DNA from: Paroedura picta | Taxonomy: Eukaryota; Chordata; Lepidosauria; Squamata; Gekkonidae | DNA: 64,000 nt | Direction of reading: 5' to 3' | NCBI RefSeq assembly: GCF_049243985.1 | Contig: NC_135369.1 | Coordinates: forward strand, 26,148,765-26,212,764 | Part shown: positions 63,238 to 64,000 of the stretch, one piece after another | How positions within the stretch are numbered: the first letter of the stretch is position 1 | Layout: each line of letters begins with the position of its first letter | Position numbers and translations under genes: made by a program | Notes under the pieces: model-generated | Told to the model about the DNA's origin: nothing | What the model saw: only the letters and a program-made list of their open reading frames with translations | Databases searched by the model: none

Positions 63238-63340
63238 GGGAATCAGGGTCCAGTAGCACTTTTAAGACCGACAAAGATTTATTCAGGGCATGAGCTTTCG
63301 AGTGCTACTGGACTCACGGCTACACATTTGTATCTGCTCA
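63238..63340. repeat. Fold-back repeat, collapsed copy
   Basis: 'AGGGTCCAGTAGCACTTTTA' and 'GAGTGCTACTGGACTCACGG' are facing arms; 'GGGCATGAGCTTTCGAGTGC' is the complement of the CTC-GAAAGCTCATGCC core. Confidence 0.65.
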
Positions 63341-64000
63341 AGGGGTATTCCGAAGCTGATTCAGTGCTGCAAAGGAGGGAGGGTTTGGCGAAAGTTGAAA
63401 TGTGTGGGGCAGGGGTGAGGGTAGGGGTGGGGGTAGTTCTAATCTGGCTGAAGTCACCCGACCAGTGACTGCCTTGTGGGATCAGAAAGGGGATTAGACA
63501 GGTTCCTGGAAGAGAGGCCCAACTCAGCTAGCCAGGATTAATGTAGAACCTATTTCTTCCCACTGTGCATTGTCGCTGGATTACTGAGATGGATTATCAT
63601 TGGAAACATCAGGGAACGCCTTGGTCTCTCTGCCCTGTTTGATGGGCACCCAATGTTTGGCTGCTCTATGGAACAAGATGCTGGACTACTGTCGCCATTC
63701 AGCAAGAACATATGAGAAAACTGGAAAGATTCCTTTGTAACCATTTGAAGGCACCAATTGCTGCGATGGCTCACCTCCCTGTTTCTTACAGCCGTGGCCC
63801 CCTGTGGGTACCTCTGGACATAAGCATGGCACCACCATAAAGAGACAGCCACCAAACGGTGGCTGCAGGAGGCAGAGCCAGACACCCAATGGCAGATGCC
63901 ACGTACCTTCAGCCACTCGGTGACGATCCTTGTATTGGCGTGGCAGCTACTGGCAACTCGATGCATTAAAAAAATCTGCACAGCCAGTCAGATTCCCAGC
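63341..64000. other. Gene-free right edge
   Basis: No FNDC4 terminal exon was recognised. 63830-63930 resembles the interior of the hAT element at 39164-39560. Confidence 0.35.

Noticed and set aside
61399-64000. Terminal FNDC4 exon (…SPSINTIDV-like)
   Set aside because: Read by eye on the plus strand; no frame resembling the conserved end with an acceptor was found, so it is taken to be beyond the edge.
1-64000. Endogenous retroviruses, LTR elements, CRISPR arrays
   Set aside because: No paired long terminal repeats, retroviral protein motifs or spaced identical repeats were seen; tandem runs are ordinary microsatellites.

Overview
The window is nuclear DNA from a vertebrate, most likely a squamate reptile (lizard or snake). 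The dominant short repeat is a tRNA-derived SINE with a (CTT)n tail that matches my memory of the lepidosaur Sauria SINE. It lies among L1, CR1 and L2-like LINE pieces, 5S rRNA-derived SINEs and palindromic hAT-type MITEs. Genes are multi-exon with GT-AG introns, and coding DNA is a small part of the window. The species cannot be named from the sequence.

Four host genes are supported. At 4702-6186 (+) is a 494-codon frame resembling the SPATA31 family (C2orf16/SPATA31H1-like). At 12149-13003 (-) is a 284-residue coiled-coil protein of the CCDC121/CCDC166 kind. At 20204-42762 (-) is a complete glucokinase regulatory protein gene (GCKR): all 19 coding exons can be read, every junction keeps frame, and the total is 624 codons plus stop. 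At 46484-61398 (+) are the first five coding exons of FNDC4; its last small exon is not found and should lie past the right edge.

Layout: 1-1850 is the 3' part of an L1 LINE. 1.85-20.2 kb holds the SPATA31-like and CCDC genes in repeat-rich DNA. 20.2-42.8 kb is GCKR, with introns full of transposable elements. 42.8-45.7 kb is the intergenic stretch between the divergently transcribed GCKR and FNDC4. 45.7-46.7 kb is a GC-rich island around FNDC4 exon 1, followed by a 12 kb first intron. 58.6-61.4 kb holds FNDC4 exons 2-5, and the rest is repeats.

The GCKR-FNDC4 head-to-head pair matches the mammalian neighbourhood (human 2p23). The SPATA31-like and CCDC genes also belong near GCKR in mammals, but here both order and orientation differ, as if that block were inverted. 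The genes are not known to work in one pathway: GKRP controls liver glucokinase, FNDC4 is a secreted or shed FNIII protein, and the other two are probably cytoskeletal or germ-cell proteins.

The most unusual non-genic signal is a set of fold-back repeats carrying a CTGANGA...GAAA core that resembles a hammerhead ribozyme. One of them is flanked by a perfect 14-bp duplication. I saw no endogenous retrovirus, LTR element or CRISPR array.
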